A DNA stretch of 64,000 nucleotides, taken from assembly GCF_907164915.1 (NCBI RefSeq), contig NC_061862.1, positions 83,810,846-83,874,845 of the forward strand. Direction: 5' to 3'. Position 1 is the first letter of the stretch. Each line of letters starts with the position of its first letter. The position numbers and the translations under genes are program-made. A model generated the notes under the pieces. The model had not been told where the DNA came from and did not search any database. It worked only from the letters and a program-made list of their open reading frames with translations. Positions 22,996 through 36,608 of this stretch are shown piece by piece. Source of the stretch: Impatiens glandulifera. Its lineage: Eukaryota; Streptophyta; Magnoliopsida; Ericales; Balsaminaceae.

Positions 22996-25900
22996 ATGGA
23001 GTATATAGATAACTTACCGCCGATGGATCTGATGCGTTCTGAGAAAATGACTTTCGTTCAACTCATAATCCCTGTCGAATCGGCTCACCGCGCCGTCTCC
23101 TACCTCGGTGAACTCGGCCTTCTTCAATTCCGCGACGTATGTTTACCTCATCCAGATCCATCACATTTTTCTTAATTCGTTATCATGTTTTGCGTTTATT
23201 TCTAGAATTGTGTGATTAGGCAACCTGCTTTCGCACTGTTTTGTATTGATCTGATTTTTTACATGAATGTACCCCTTAATTGCTAGTGTCCTTGCAATTA
23301 TAGTGTCGGTAGGTAATACGCACGACTCAGTGACAATTTTGGAATTTTTCCTTACTGCCTGTATCTTTAATGGACCTCTTAAGTATCTGAAGGAACATTC
23401 TAATCGAGGAATCAAATCAAATCCTAGTATATTGATGATGAATTTGAAGTCTGAGATTCACTTCATGTTTGATTGTTCCTGCAATGCTAAGACATGGATA
23501 TCATCTTTTTAGTTATTTTTTAAACTGAATTTATGATTCTTGGGACTTCTTTCATGACTTTTACTGTTAAAATTTCATCTGTAATTTTTAATTTAGCATA
23601 TTTGTGTTGAGTGCAGATTTCAGTTTATTACATGTAATTTCATCATTATGAAAATTTTACCTTGTTATTAATATGAATGGTTTGAAAGTTAATTAGGTAC
23701 CTATAGACTTACATGTATAATCCGTTTTGACAGTTAAATGCTGACAAAAGCCCTTTCCAGAGAACATTTGTTAATCAGGTATTGTTAATTTGAACTCTGC
23801 ATACTGAGGTGTGTTTGCTCCACATAACTAGTTCTTTTTTCATATTAAGTGAGTACGATATGATGTTTCTCCTTATTCCTATTGAAATATATCTTTTATT
23901 TTTGTCGCACTACTTCTGTTCTTAATTGTTGCAAGTTTTCTTGCATTAAATGTTAAATAAACCGTTTTTTATTGATTGTTATACTGAAATCTTGTGTGAA
24001 TTTTACTATGACATATCTTGCAAAGAGTCTTGTATTTTATATCCAATTGTATATAGAAAACCATATTTGTACCATTTTGGTCTATTTGAACGGGTATTTG
24101 GCTCATACCTGTCTTTATGGACATTTATATATGCTGGTGCTCTAGTACAAGTAATACATAACTGTACATACCATATGTGAGTGTTACAGTTTTAATGTTA
24201 GCAGGTAAAGCAATCAACTTATGAAGCCAAACAAACACTTTATTGTCATTGTCTATGAACCAGCTTCCATTACTTTGCCCTTCATCTGTCATTACTTAAT
24301 GGATGTCTTCTCACTTACTTTTATGTCTAGGCTTTCTTTTACATTTTTATGAAACTTTGCATGTGGAAAGAGTGTTTTAGCCGCCAAACTTAAGGTGTCT
24401 AGAACAAGTTGATTCAAGCTTTTATCCTTCATTTACTTAGCCTAGAATACAAATTGACCCAGCAAGATTTTCGTCGAAGGTCTCAAGCTCATGGTACCTA
24501 AGTTTGCACCATGATACACTTAAGGCCTTGGACTAACATCTCTCTCTCTCTCTCTCTCTTTTCTCTTGACATAGTTTGAGCCAGTAAAGGCTTTACCTCA
24601 AAGCTTCACTGAGGGAAAAATGTCATAAAAGACAAGCATGGGCCAGTAAAACTCTTATCCATCTCTTATGTTGTTTCATGCCATCACCAATAAATCTTTT
24701 GAATTATAAGTTTAATTATTTCTTCAACACAACTAAATTCTAGTGTCCATAAATATTTATAGTGATTTTATATGACAAAAAAGGGAAAAAGTTGAGCTAA
24801 AATGATCATTGCTAAAGTTTGTTATAAGTTAAGAATATTATTAAGTTTTTTGTTAAGAAAACCATGTTATGCAAGTTCAAGGCCCAGACTCAAATTTCAT
24901 CTTTAGAATCATGTCTTAAAATTGTTTAGCCTCTATTATCACAAGAACTGTTTTGGAATATTTTAATAAGTAAACAATGTTTCTGATTTTAATTGAATAT
25001 CCTACACAAGTTCAAGGCCCATGCCAAAGTACAATCATCCACCGTTGATACTATCTTATGTAACAGGTACCTGGCTCAAAATGGTAGGCCATTTAAGTTG
25101 GTCCCATCATTCAGTTATTACTGCAACTGAATTTTACGTGTATATATATATATATATTTAAAGTTGAATGAGTGAAAGTATGGTAATTGCATTTATAACC
25201 TTTTTCTCTTCTGTCAGCAATTCATTACATAAATTTGTAAACAGACTAGGTATTGTAAAAAATTTAAAGAAAATATCAAAAACAAAGTATACACAACTCA
25301 TTACAGTATTATGTTTCATGATGTGGAGATATCTCACAGGTAAAAAGATGTACAGAGATGTCAAGAAAATTGCGTTTTCTCAAAGATCAGATTCATAAAG
25401 CTGGTATTCTACCTATTGGTCATCAGGGTATGTTGCCAGATATCCAGTTGGAGGAAGTTGAGGTACACCTTTATTATGACACTTCCTATCAAGAGGAATG
25501 ACACATTTTCCATCTTTTTTTTACTTCAAGACATGTCTTATTTTCTGTTGTGTGGCCTTTTCCTTTTCTGACATCTTTGATGCGTTGCAAGAAACATCAA
25601 TAATGGAAGCTAAATCTTTTTACTCCCGTCTACTTTATAACTTTACGGATGGTGAAGCTCTGATTCTACTGTATGCTGTTGCTCTTGTTATTCCAGAAGC
25701 AACTTGCTGAGCATGAACATGAGCTAGTTGAAATGAATCACAATAGTGAGAGACTTCGGCAAGCATATAATGAGCTGCTAGAGTTTAAGATGGTTCTGCA
25801 GAAGGTATATAATCTCTTTCATTTTACTCCTCTTGGCCTTAGGAGCATTACCATCTGCTTAAAATCTTTCAAGGAACGACTACCACATGTACAATTATAT

Positions 25901-28900
25901 TGCCTAAATTGTTTTTTGTTTATAGAAGCCCTACATATATTGAGTTATTTTATCATTATTTTACGGAATCACTATCTTCTGTGAGATGGAAGACTTTCTT
26001 ATGTTTCATTGGTTTTTTTTTTTTTTTTTTACTGTCCTGGAGGTTTTGTTCATGCGAGCAATATATTTTTTCAAGGATGCTTATATTCTGCTTGTAGTAA
26101 TTAGAGGGAAAGAGAGTTTTGTACAGGATGATAAGTTTTTCGATCTTATTGGGCATCCAACCTCTCTATCTAATTTTTTCTGGTTTTTGTTTACCACCCC
26201 CTCCCCCCTTCTTTGTAATGTTCAAAACGCGCATTTCTCTTTTGTAATAAAAAGTTAAAAATTTTCAAAAAAATGAATAAGGGTGATATTGTAATAAGAA
26301 AATAAGTTTATGGGTTAGTAGCTTATAAATAGTAGAGTATATGTATTTTGTGCAGATATGAATGTGAATATTTTGAATCTGGTTTCTCTCATTTAAAGGT
26401 TTAAGCCATTCTCTTCTCATCTAACTTTCTTCTACAAACCGAATCTCTATTATATGTTGCAGTGGTATCATAGATATCTTCCCTTGCACCTGTTTTCTAT
26501 CATGTTCTATTCATCAGTGAAAAACTAAAAAGAGTCATCAATCTGCCTTCGTCTTCATCATTCCAACTTCAAGAAGTTCTCTGAATTTCATATTCCAATT
26601 AGATCTAATGGAAAGCAAAGTGAACCCTTCTGCAAAGTTCGTCTTCATCTTGTGTAATCTGGTCCAGTCGAACATGGGCACCAACTGCTAGCAACTGATG
26701 TTACTGCAAGACAAATAAATCACAACATTCATTCTTTTGGATTGAGATCTGCTGGGAGCACAAAATCATTTGACATAGAACGTCATTGAGTTTCTCATCG
26801 AAGTCGAACTTTCATCTGACTTACCGAATTTCATAGAAGAAACTCGCGACTAATCTTGCTAATCATTGGAAATTTCTTCTTCAAAGGTCATCAAGGCTTC
26901 ATACGTGTGGTACCTTCGCCAATAGCTTCCAGCAGGCGCTTGTGTAGGGTAGGTTGTTCATGTTCTCGAGTACTGTAGCAGGTTAAGGTTTTTATGGTTT
27001 CGGCATTAGTTTAGTCAAAAGATAAAAAGGGTAGGAAAATGCAGAAACCACTTAGCCTGACTTATTGTTCGACTAACATTGTATACTCTTGGCTATTTGA
27101 ATGTGAGCATTCTTGACATTTGAAGCCACCTCCTAATTTGAGGAATTGAGTAGCTTCACTACATCTGGAAAAGGTAAAGCATTGTCTTGGTTAATGCTGA
27201 AGTTAAAGATAAATGACTTTCCCTTGATTGGGGTAAGTGTAGCATGTTGTTATGTGATACATTTGTGAGCAATTATGTCACTGTAGCTCTCACAGCAAAT
27301 GTTGTTCTCTGGCTTTCTACTTGGTCGACGACATTGTTCTCATGGTTTATGCTGGTAACGATATTGCCAGTATTAATGATGTTGATCCATTCTAGCACAT
27401 ATTCAACATGATCACATGGTGGTGCTTATGTCTCCTTTTAGAGTTGATATTATTCAGGCCATTGTAGTATTCAGTCATATTGATCAAGATGACAACTGGA
27501 TGAATTAGAGCTCCATCCAATCTTTGAGGTCAAAGATTTCTTTGAGGGGGAGTAATATAACAATAGTAATAGAGATATATTAGTAATTAGTATAAGCCTA
27601 AAATTACAGTAATTAGTAAAAGCCTAATATTAATTATCCGTGTAAGGTTAGTAGCTTATAAACAGTCGTATATATTGTGTTCAAATATGAATGATGAATA
27701 TTATGATTTGGTTTCACTCATCTAAAGGGTAAGATCATTCTCTTCTCAATTCTCATCTACATTTCTTCTACAAATCCTAGACCATCTCAATTGTAACCCC
27801 CTGGATTCCTGAATTATTGCCAACATTTCCTTTTCTTTTTCACTTTTCAAGGAAGCATATCAACTTATATATGTTACATGAATTCTTTAGTAGGATTGAA
27901 TAGCCTTAGTTCATATGATGTATCTTCTTTGATAAGGTACTTATGTGACCTGATCCATAACTCGTGTTTTTCTTGTGATTTTATTTGAGCTATTCAGGCA
28001 GGTGGATTTCTTGATTCAAGTAATACTCATAGACATGTAGAGGAGATCGAGTTAGTTAGCAATTTGCATGCTAATGGTAAACATGCAGATGCAGTTTCTT
28101 TACTTGAACAGGTATTTGTCTATTTTGTTAAATGTTGTTCTTTCATGATAAGATATGGTAGCTCTCATTTGTTACAAATGACTCACTCTACAGGAGATTT
28201 TACCTGGGCCATCACAACAATCTGGCTTAAGATTTGTCAGTGGCATTATTTGCAAATCTAAAATTGCGAGGTTTGAAAGAATGTTGTTTCGTGCTACAAG
28301 AGGCAACATGCTTTTCAATCAGGCAGCAGCAGATGAACCAATATTGGACCCTGTATCAACTGAAATGGTAATTTTCTATATTAGATGCATATTTTTAACA
28401 ATGATCTCTAAATTTATGGTCTAGCATTATTGAACATTGTTTATTATTCATGGCTCTTTTGAGAAATATATGTATATTGGCAATAAGAGTAAATTTGACT
28501 CCAAATCTTTTTCCTTTGCAGGTTGAGAAAATTATATTTATTATATTTTTCTCTGGGGAACAGGCTAGAACAAAAATCTTGAAAATTTGTGAAGCATTTG
28601 GTGCAAATTGTTACCCCGTACCTGAAGATATATTGAAGCAGAGACAACTAACTCAAGAAGTATGTACAGTTTAATCCTGTTGTTCAGGTCCTTGTTGTTT
28701 TGGGGAAATGATATTTTGTTTCAAGCTGATGCTCTTCTAATTTGCAGAATTTTTTTTTTCATCTCTAAAGGCCATGTGATTTATTCATGTAATATCATTT
28801 CCTTTTCAAACTCTTGTCACTAATGAAGTATAATGATTTATTTTAGTTTTTTAGCTGACATAATATTTAATTGTTCCCCATGATCTCTTTCTCTATTTGG

Positions 28901-31900
28901 TTTGATAGAAAATAGGGTATTCAAATGAATGCTTTTTCATTACTCACTAGAATAATTTTCACCTCAAATTGTATTATGCCTCAGACTCGACATCAGTTTG
29001 CGACCATAATTGAACATGTCAGCCAATGTATTTTTTTTTTACAAAATCAGCCATTTCAAATAGGTTCATGTGAGTTTTGGTTCATTCTAATGTTTTTTCA
29101 TGTTTATTGAAGGTTGTATCTCGTCTTTCTGAATTAGAAACCACTTTGGATGCTGGAATCCGCCACAGAAACAATGCTCTTTCTTCAATTGGTTTCCAGC
29201 TACCCATATGGATGAACATGGTAAAATTTTCGCTGTCGTTTTTATTTGATTGATTTTGAATATCCAGACTGCTGAATCCTTGGATGTGGGAGTACCCTCG
29301 TGTGTATCATATTTTCTTGAAAAGTAATGTTAATGGTCATTGTCTCTTAGGTTAGAAGAGAGAAAGCTGTTTATGATACTCTCAACATGTTAAACTTTGA
29401 TGTCACAAAAAAGTGTCTTGTTGGAGAGGGCTGGAGTCCAGTGTTTGCTAAAGCTCAGGTATGATTTTCTTGCCTGTCTCAGGCAAGATATATTCAGCTG
29501 TTCCTTTTAAATTTCACGAATATCAGATACAAAAAAGTGTATATGTCGATGGAACAGATACAGGATACACTGCAACGTGCAACACTGGACAGCAGCTCAC
29601 AAGTGGGTATAATTTTTCATGCATTGGATGCAGTAGAATCACCTCCAACATACTTCAGAACAAACCGCTTTACAAGTGCTTTTCAGGAAATTGTTGATGC
29701 TTACGGGTAAAAATAAGAATCAAAATATTTCTATTTTCAGATTGTTCAAGGGAAAATTCATCATGTTCTCTCAACTATGGTATCATATGATTATAGCATG
29801 TTTACTGTGGGTTAATATCAAACTTCATATTTTTTGACAAGATACTATTTCTCTAGTGCCTTAACAAGAAACTGACCCTCTGTGCATTAGATCATTCATT
29901 GGGGGAGCTTATATATCAAGTATACACCTACAATCAGTTCTTCATGTTTCCACTTTGGATTACAGTTATAATCTAAAAGTTGACTTGTGATTTTAAGTGT
30001 TCTGCTAAACTTCCTCCAAATATGTGTGGATTTTAGGACCCACCAATAGTATCCTTCACCTCACTATTGTGTTCACGTCCCCAACAAAACGGGATTGTTG
30101 AACACAAAAATCACCATCGTTTGGTAACATGCTGTCTCATATTTGTGTCTAATGTGCCTAAACTTGTATGATGCTATATCCACAAGCTACCTATCTCATC
30201 ACCATAATGCTTTCTCGACTCCAATTCGGTAGAAGTTTCCCTATTGTTAACATAATGCTTTCTCGACTCCAATTCGGTAGAAATTTCCCTATTGTTTTTG
30301 ACATGATGCTTTCTTGACTCCAATTCGGTAGAGATTTCCCTATTGTTGACGTATTACTAAATTTAAGGAAGGGAATTAGGAGTATATTTTAATATATAAG
30401 GATCACTATCTAATTAATAATTGTCAATAATTTTTTTTTGAATTAAGGATAATTAGTATGACACCCCACAACCATGTCCCCCGCTTCAACTCAAAGCGCT
30501 TCCACAATAATTGTCTATAAATAATAGAGAATTATCTTTAAATATCCATTGACTTTAGTACATTAATTCTAGGATATAATCACTACCTAAAATACCTTGA
30601 CTTTTAGAATAGAATCACTACCATACATATCCCATGATTTCCGAGATAATGTATATTGTAATTACTGCATATAAAGGGTATTATCCTCACAACAAATAAC
30701 ACATATTCTATTCATAATTTCCACATGGTATCAAAGCCAAAATTGTGAGAAAACCCTAAATTCACCTAACTCTAATTCTTAGTCTACAAAGAACATGACT
30801 GGGCTTGGGGAGAGTTCTCAAAATTTATCTTCAAAGTGTGTCCAAACTATGGATTCATTCCAAAATCCTATCACCAGCTACAAACTTAATGGGAAACATT
30901 ACCTAAAATGGTCCCAGCCAATGTTGATGTTCCTTTTGGAAAGGGAAATGATACCTGATGGAGGAGATAACCCAGTTCTAATACCAGTGATGAAGACAAA
31001 ACTTGGACAATCTTGATATTAATAATAAGGAATTATAGAAGATATAGATGAGATAGATATTCTCTATAGAGATCAAAATTCTTATTTTTTGATTGTTTAC
31101 TTCCTTCAACTCATGATTGAATTAGGTTTCCACTCTTTTTCGCATAACCTCTCTGATACCAGTGAAGAAGACAAAACTTGGTGAGAAAAATAAGACAATC
31201 TTGATATTAATAATAAGGAATTATAGAAGATATAGATGAGATAGATCTTCTCTATAAAGATATCAAAATTCTTATTTTTTGATTGTTTACTCTCCTACAG
31301 CCATGGTTTATTTATACCTTCCATGTGCCTACCCTTACCTCTTGGTGACCAATCCTCAGAATTCCAACACTTATTCTCAGCCCTTCTCATTCTTTAACTA
31401 CCATGTGCCTCTAATAACCTTGGTAACTCAACCCTTCCAGAGCTTTTTTGGCTGCCCTAACCTTAGTCCTAAGTTCTTTCTCGGCATGGAACTGGCTTCA
31501 TCACAACAAAGACTTTTTGTGAAATCTAGTCGCTTCAAGAAGCAAGAAGCAGTTTCTGCTCTCCAGTAGCAGTGAAGCTGAACTTCCAACTCTTGTACTC
31601 GAGGTTTGTGAAAGAATATGGATTCAAAGAATTTTAAGTGGACTTGGTGTGTGTATCAACCAACTTTCAAACTTCAATGTGGCAATATTACAACTATCAG
31701 TATTGCAAATAGTCTGAGTACACTATGACAAAATAAACATATTGTGATACATAAATGAATAATCTAAGAGAATGTAAAATGGAGTCGTGGAACTCACATA
31801 CATTTCTTCACGAAGTCAAACAACACATATCACCACAAAGCTCTTCCAAGAATCAACTTTGACGAATTATCTGATATGTTGGGCATGTAAAATTGGTATG

Positions 31901-34900
31901 ACTTAATGAGGAAAGTGTACAATTCTCAAAGATTCTTAGAAATTTGATTAGGAAAAAATGATGTCAAATTAGGAAGATTTGATAGCATGTTTCACTAGAT
32001 ACTATTTCCTTAAATGTTTAATGTAAAGTGTATAAATAGAGGCTTGTGCACTAGTTTTTAATTCATTCAGAAACAATGAAATTATTATTCCTTTCATACA
32101 ATTTGGCAGTTTCTCAGACTTTGGCATTCTTCTCAATTCATCAGATCTGACCTAATGATATTTTTGGCCAGTGTTGCTAGATATCAGGAAGCAAATCCTG
32201 CAGTATACACAGTGATTACATTTCCTTTCCTTTTTGCCGTCATGTTTGGGGACTGGGGACATGGGATATGCCTGTTATTAGGAGCACTATTCCTTATTGC
32301 TCGTGAAAGAAAACTCAGTTCTCAGGTATTTCCTTATCATGTTTGGCTTCTTTTCTTCTTCTTCTTCTTATTATTATTAGTGGTGAGAAATGAGAACAGG
32401 TCTAGATAGAATGACAAGTTTATTTTCCTTAGTTTCATTCTACCCAGAGATTCATTGAGTCTTATACTGGGGACATTGGAAATTTCGTTTTCTGAATAAA
32501 AATGTGTTGGGAAATAGTGTTTTACAACAAAAAGAAAATAATAGTTCTATAGAATGAGAAATCTATTAGCATGAGATGTATTATGGAAGAAATGACATTA
32601 CCGTTTGCAATTATCCAGTTCCGGCTTTGATACAGTTCTGGATGCTAATTTAACTTGCTTGCAGACTTTCAGATCAAGTTTTTTTTTCTGTGACCTAATT
32701 GCTGAGCTCTAAACCCTTGACATTAAAAAATTTAGAATATTACCAGTACTTATTCTATTTCATTGTGTCAAAAAAGTTTGTTCAGTCTTGTTAAATCCTG
32801 GCTGCCCAAACAGACTTTTTTTCTTGGTTCTGCACTCTTCCCTATCATAGATTCTAGTTCACCTTAAAGTCTGAAGCTTGGAAATGTTTAATTTTAATTA
32901 AGGCTTTTTCAGTTTCCTACCATTCGACCACCTTTTGTTGGATAACTACTCAGTGCTTCACATATTGTTACTGTTATTATATTTACCATATCTAATAATC
33001 TCAAATCTTTTGATTTAAAATTAGATTGGTGAAGGATTAATTATTGACATCTAACACATTACCTGGTTCCTAGAAAGAGCTGAATCTTTTTGATGCCATG
33101 ATTCCATTTCATATGGGCTTGTTCACATCAAATTTTACAAGAAAACATACCCAAACTTTAATAAAATCGAGAATATATATAGCTATAATGAATACGACTT
33201 TATATAGTATTATTGCAAAGCCTTGTCCAATATAGTAACACTCAACGAAAATAAAATTATATCATGAACTACTAAATGTAGGCAAAAATATTGTTTCTAA
33301 CTGGAAACCTATTTGAAAACAAGAATTTAAAATAATACAATCATTAATTATGCTCAAGGTGATCTAAATGCATTTAAATAAACATTTTTATTCAGGAAGT
33401 CAGATATTTAATGGAATGTACTCGTTCCAGAAAAGTGCAATTAAGATCATTACAGAAAATTTTCATTCATTCTCCATTATCGATCAAAATATAAGAATTC
33501 CAAACCTGTTAAACACTTAAAATGGCATTTGTAGAGACTGTACTTCACAAGGATGACAGTGGCTACTGGCTAGTTCCAAACACCAATGGAAATAGATAGA
33601 TGAAATGTATATATTGTAACTTCAAAAGGAATGTATTTGATACTTTTCATTGTTTTAGGTTTCAAATAGATGGATGGGTTTTCATTTATAGATTCTTCTA
33701 GAGGTTTTCATTGTTTTATGTTTTATCATGTCAGAGACTTGGCAGCTTTATGGAGATGCTCTTTGGAGGCCGTTATGTACTTCTTCTAATGGCAATGTTT
33801 TCAATTTATTGCGGGTTAATTTACAATGAGTTTTTCTGCGTTCCCTTTCACATATTCGGTAATTCAGCTTACAAATGTCGCGATGATACATGCAGGTATT
33901 ATTTGCCATACATATATATTCTTAACATACTAAATTATTTGAGGTACTATTATCGGATAACTTGGTATTTTATATTGCTTTGGTTGTAAAGAAAAACAAT
34001 TTCTTTCAGCTCTTGGACCTTTTAATTATTCTCAAGTTATTTTTATTATAAGAAAGTTTGATGTATATATTGTTGCAGTTTAGTACTTCATAATACTAAG
34101 TTGTACACTTAACACGGGATATCAAACTATCAACTATATATGTATGTATGTATCTATGTATGTGCAATCTGACACTTACATTTTGCGTATGGAGAATCAA
34201 TCCACTAAGGTTAAGGTGATCTTTGATTATAATCCACGTCTTCTTTAGGCTTTCTTTGTTTGCATGAGAAATATATGTCTTCCACTATTTATGTTATCTT
34301 ACATTATAAACTACTGGCTCATCCGTTTTTCTTACTGCAACACTTTTGGTTCTTGCTTTTAAAATTGTAAATATTTTGATTTAAATCATCATCTTTTCTT
34401 GACAGGGATGCGTATTCTATTGGTTTAATCAAGGTCCGAGATCCTTATCCATTTGGGGTGGATCCTAGTTGGCGTGGGAGTCGCTCTGAGCTACCTTTTC
34501 TGAACTCTCTTAAAATGAAGATGTCAATTTTATTGGGTGTGGCCCAGATGAATTTAGGAATCATATTAAGTTACTTCAATGCACGTTTCTTTAGTAACAC
34601 CCTTAATGTCAGGTCAAATTTGTAACTTTTTTGCTGTTTCTTCTCATATTTCTCCCTCCTACTTCCACCTTAATTAAATCTATGCATGCTAAAAAGGAAT
34701 TTTACATTTTGTTTCTCTTTCTTTAGGTATGAGTTTTTGCCACAAATGATCTTTCTGAATAGCTTGTTTGGATATCTGTCACTTCTCATTGTCATCAAGT
34801 GGTGCACCGGTTCTCAAGCAGATCTTTACCATGTCATGATTTACATGTTCTTGAGTCCTTTTGAGGATCTTGGGGAGAATCAATTGTTTTGGGGACAGGG

Positions 34901-36608
34901 TGTGATTCAGGCATGACCTTTTCTCCTTGATGGGATTGTCTAGACCAAATTATTTCTTCTTCTTCTTCTATTGATTACAAATAAAATCATTACAGATAAT
35001 ACTGTTGCTTTTGGCTGTTGTTGCTGTTCCTTGGATGCTTTTCCCCAAGCCTTTTATTTTGAAGAAACGTCACACAGAGGTACATGTCTTCTTATTGCTA
35101 TCTTTTTAATGTTCCCATTTAGTCGGAATACCAAAGTGGGGAGTAATTTTCAAATAAGAGTTCCAGCTTTTTTAAATCATAGAGGCTCCAACTTGTGTAT
35201 TTGCACAGAAAAAGGCTTAGACACTTAGTTACTTGCAAATTTGGAAAACATTAGGTAATCTCACGTGGATAAATTGTATAGGAAGATCTTTTTGCAAAAG
35301 TAACAATTTGATAGGTCTATTTATAATTTATTTCAAATAAAATACTCATCAGTCAGCCTATATATTTGATTTATCTGCGGATATTTGGCTGATTGATATT
35401 CATTATTAATCTGCCTTCATTTCTGCGATTATTCTTCTACATACATGTTCTATTGCTGGATCACCTCTGAAGAAATACAAGCATATATTGCAAACATGCA
35501 CAAAAAAGAAAACAATATTAGATAATGGTTTTGGGGATAGAATCCATGCATCTTATTATTGTTGTCCTTAGAATTGAAGTCCTTGATAAGTGAAGGAGAA
35601 TTAGAATCTGAAGAGCTAAGAAGCGTAACCTATGATGTTTGGAATACACTGATCTTTATTGGTGAACCTGCAATATTTGGGACCTTTGTGACTCCAATCT
35701 GGATTTGCTTTACTTAAAACCCCTCTAGAAGAGTTAGTTATATGGCTGTGAGTTTGACTCTTAATGACAACTTACTGTTCCATTTGAAAAAGTCAAAATT
35801 GGCCTTGTAACTCTGCCAAGATTACATCTCTTTATATCATTTGTGTTTATATGTAGTTGGAGTTAATATTCGTAATGTGGATACTTTTTAAGCTCATATT
35901 TTTCATTTAGTTTCTGTTAACTTTGGGCATATATGGTTGTAGAGATTTCAAGGGCGTTCATATGGGCTCCTTGGGACCTCTGAGGTTGATTTGGACTCAG
36001 AACCGGGTTCTGCAAGACATCATCACGAAGAATTTGATTTTAGCGAGGTCTTTGTACATCAAATGATACATTCTATTGAGTTTGTTCTTGGCGCCGTTTC
36101 TAATACTGCATCATACCTTCGGCTTTGGGCTTTAAGGTATACCATCTTTCCCATTTCCGAAATGAATTATTCCTTTGTGGTTTGATTGATAATTTTATTC
36201 AATTTACTACTATTGCAGCTTGGCCCATTCTGAACTATCAACGGTTTTCTATGAGAAAGTCCTCCTCCTTGCCTGGGGGTAAGAATGTTGTCCAACTTTC
36301 TATATGCGTTTTTCTTTCATATGGCATTATTTTAATGGCACCTATTTCATGGTTTGTTGTTTCACTAAGAAGAGCAATGAATGAATGAATTAATGCTGTG
36401 TAGGTATGACAATCTCATAATCCGGTTGGTTGGGCTGGCAGTGTTTACTTTTGCAACCGCCTTCATACTTCTAATGATGGAGACTCTGAGTGCTTTCCTT
36501 CACGCTTTGCGTCTCCATTGGGTAGAATTCCAGAATAAGTTTTACCATGGCGACGGTTACAAGTTCCAGCCTTTCTCATTTGGCTTGTTACCCGATGACG
36601 ATGAATAG
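22996..36608 (+). CDS. VHA-a1: V-type H+-ATPase subunit a (VHA-a1 type), 18 exons, intact
   Basis: Membrane stator/proton half-channel subunit of the V-ATPase Vo sector; in Arabidopsis VHA-a1 marks the TGN/early endosome. Exons: 22996-23136, 23734-23778, 25340-25462, 25697-25804, 27998-28111, 28194-28367, 28522-28659, 29113-29220, 29351-29458, 29558-29706, 32172-32325, 33735-33895, 34406-34612, 34727-34910, 34996-35079, 35943-36136, 36219-36278, 36404-36608. The joined frame is 818 aa, the family's usual size. The cytosolic N-terminal half ([12 protein letters not shown] at the start) is followed by membrane segments from about residue 415. The essential Arg in [15 protein letters not shown] is R726. 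All introns are GT-AG except intron 14, which appears GC-AG. Introns 4 and 10 contain copia debris. The C-terminus has a short acidic tail (LLPDDDE). Exon 1 wording (LLQFRD, then [12 protein letters not shown]) fits the a1 branch better than a2/a3. Confidence 0.95.
26270..27795 (+). mobile_element. Decayed copia element in VHA-a1 intron 4
   Basis: Two related AT-rich ends share 'gttagtagcttataaa' and 'cattctcttctca...ttcttctacaaa' (about 26280-26460 and 27555-27795), consistent with old LTRs. A degenerate primer-binding site (tggtatcata, about 26463) follows the first. A polypurine tract (tttgagggggagt, about 27541) precedes the second. Between them is a broken RT catalytic block reading [18 protein letters not shown] near 27320. 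It is the same strand as the host gene and lies fully within the intron, so splicing is not obviously harmed. LTR edges are approximate. Confidence 0.7.
30203..30347. repeat. Three tandem ~48-bp repeats in copia debris
   Basis: The block 'atgctttctcgactccaatt' + 'cggtagaagtttccctattgtt' occurs three times in a row (starting about 30207, 30250 and 30304) with a few substitutions. It lies just before the LTR-like segment in VHA-a1 intron 10. Confidence 0.85.
30985..31292. repeat. Pair of ~110-bp direct repeats in VHA-a1 intron 10
   Basis: The segment 'gacaatcttgatattaataa' + 'taaggaattatagaagatatag' up to 'gattgtttact' occurs at about 31006-31091 and again at 31193-31291, with 'aagacaaaacttgg' upstream of both. 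The second copy has a few insertions. It marks a local duplication within the retroelement debris. Confidence 0.8.

Larger units (their letters stand above)
30040..32150 (+). mobile_element. Mosaic of copia fragments in VHA-a1 intron 10
   Basis: Pieces in order: an integrase fragment near 30075-30120 ([15 protein letters not shown]); three ~48-bp repeats; an LTR-like segment 30344-30725 (TGTTGAC...CCACA) followed at once by a primer-binding site (TGGTATCAAAGCC, 30726-30738); a gag start at 30795-31016 ([17 protein letters not shown]); two ~110-bp direct repeats; an RNase H fragment near 31530-31640 ([10 protein letters not shown], then [10 protein letters not shown]); and an LTR-like tail to about 32150 with a TATA-like 'tataaatagagg'. 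All frames are broken. More than one element seems to be involved. Confidence 0.7.

Noticed and set aside
23161..26258. Short frames in VHA-a1 introns 1-4
   Set aside because: Apart from parts that coincide with exons 3 and 4, they are intronic, with no family similarity and ends unrelated to splice sites.
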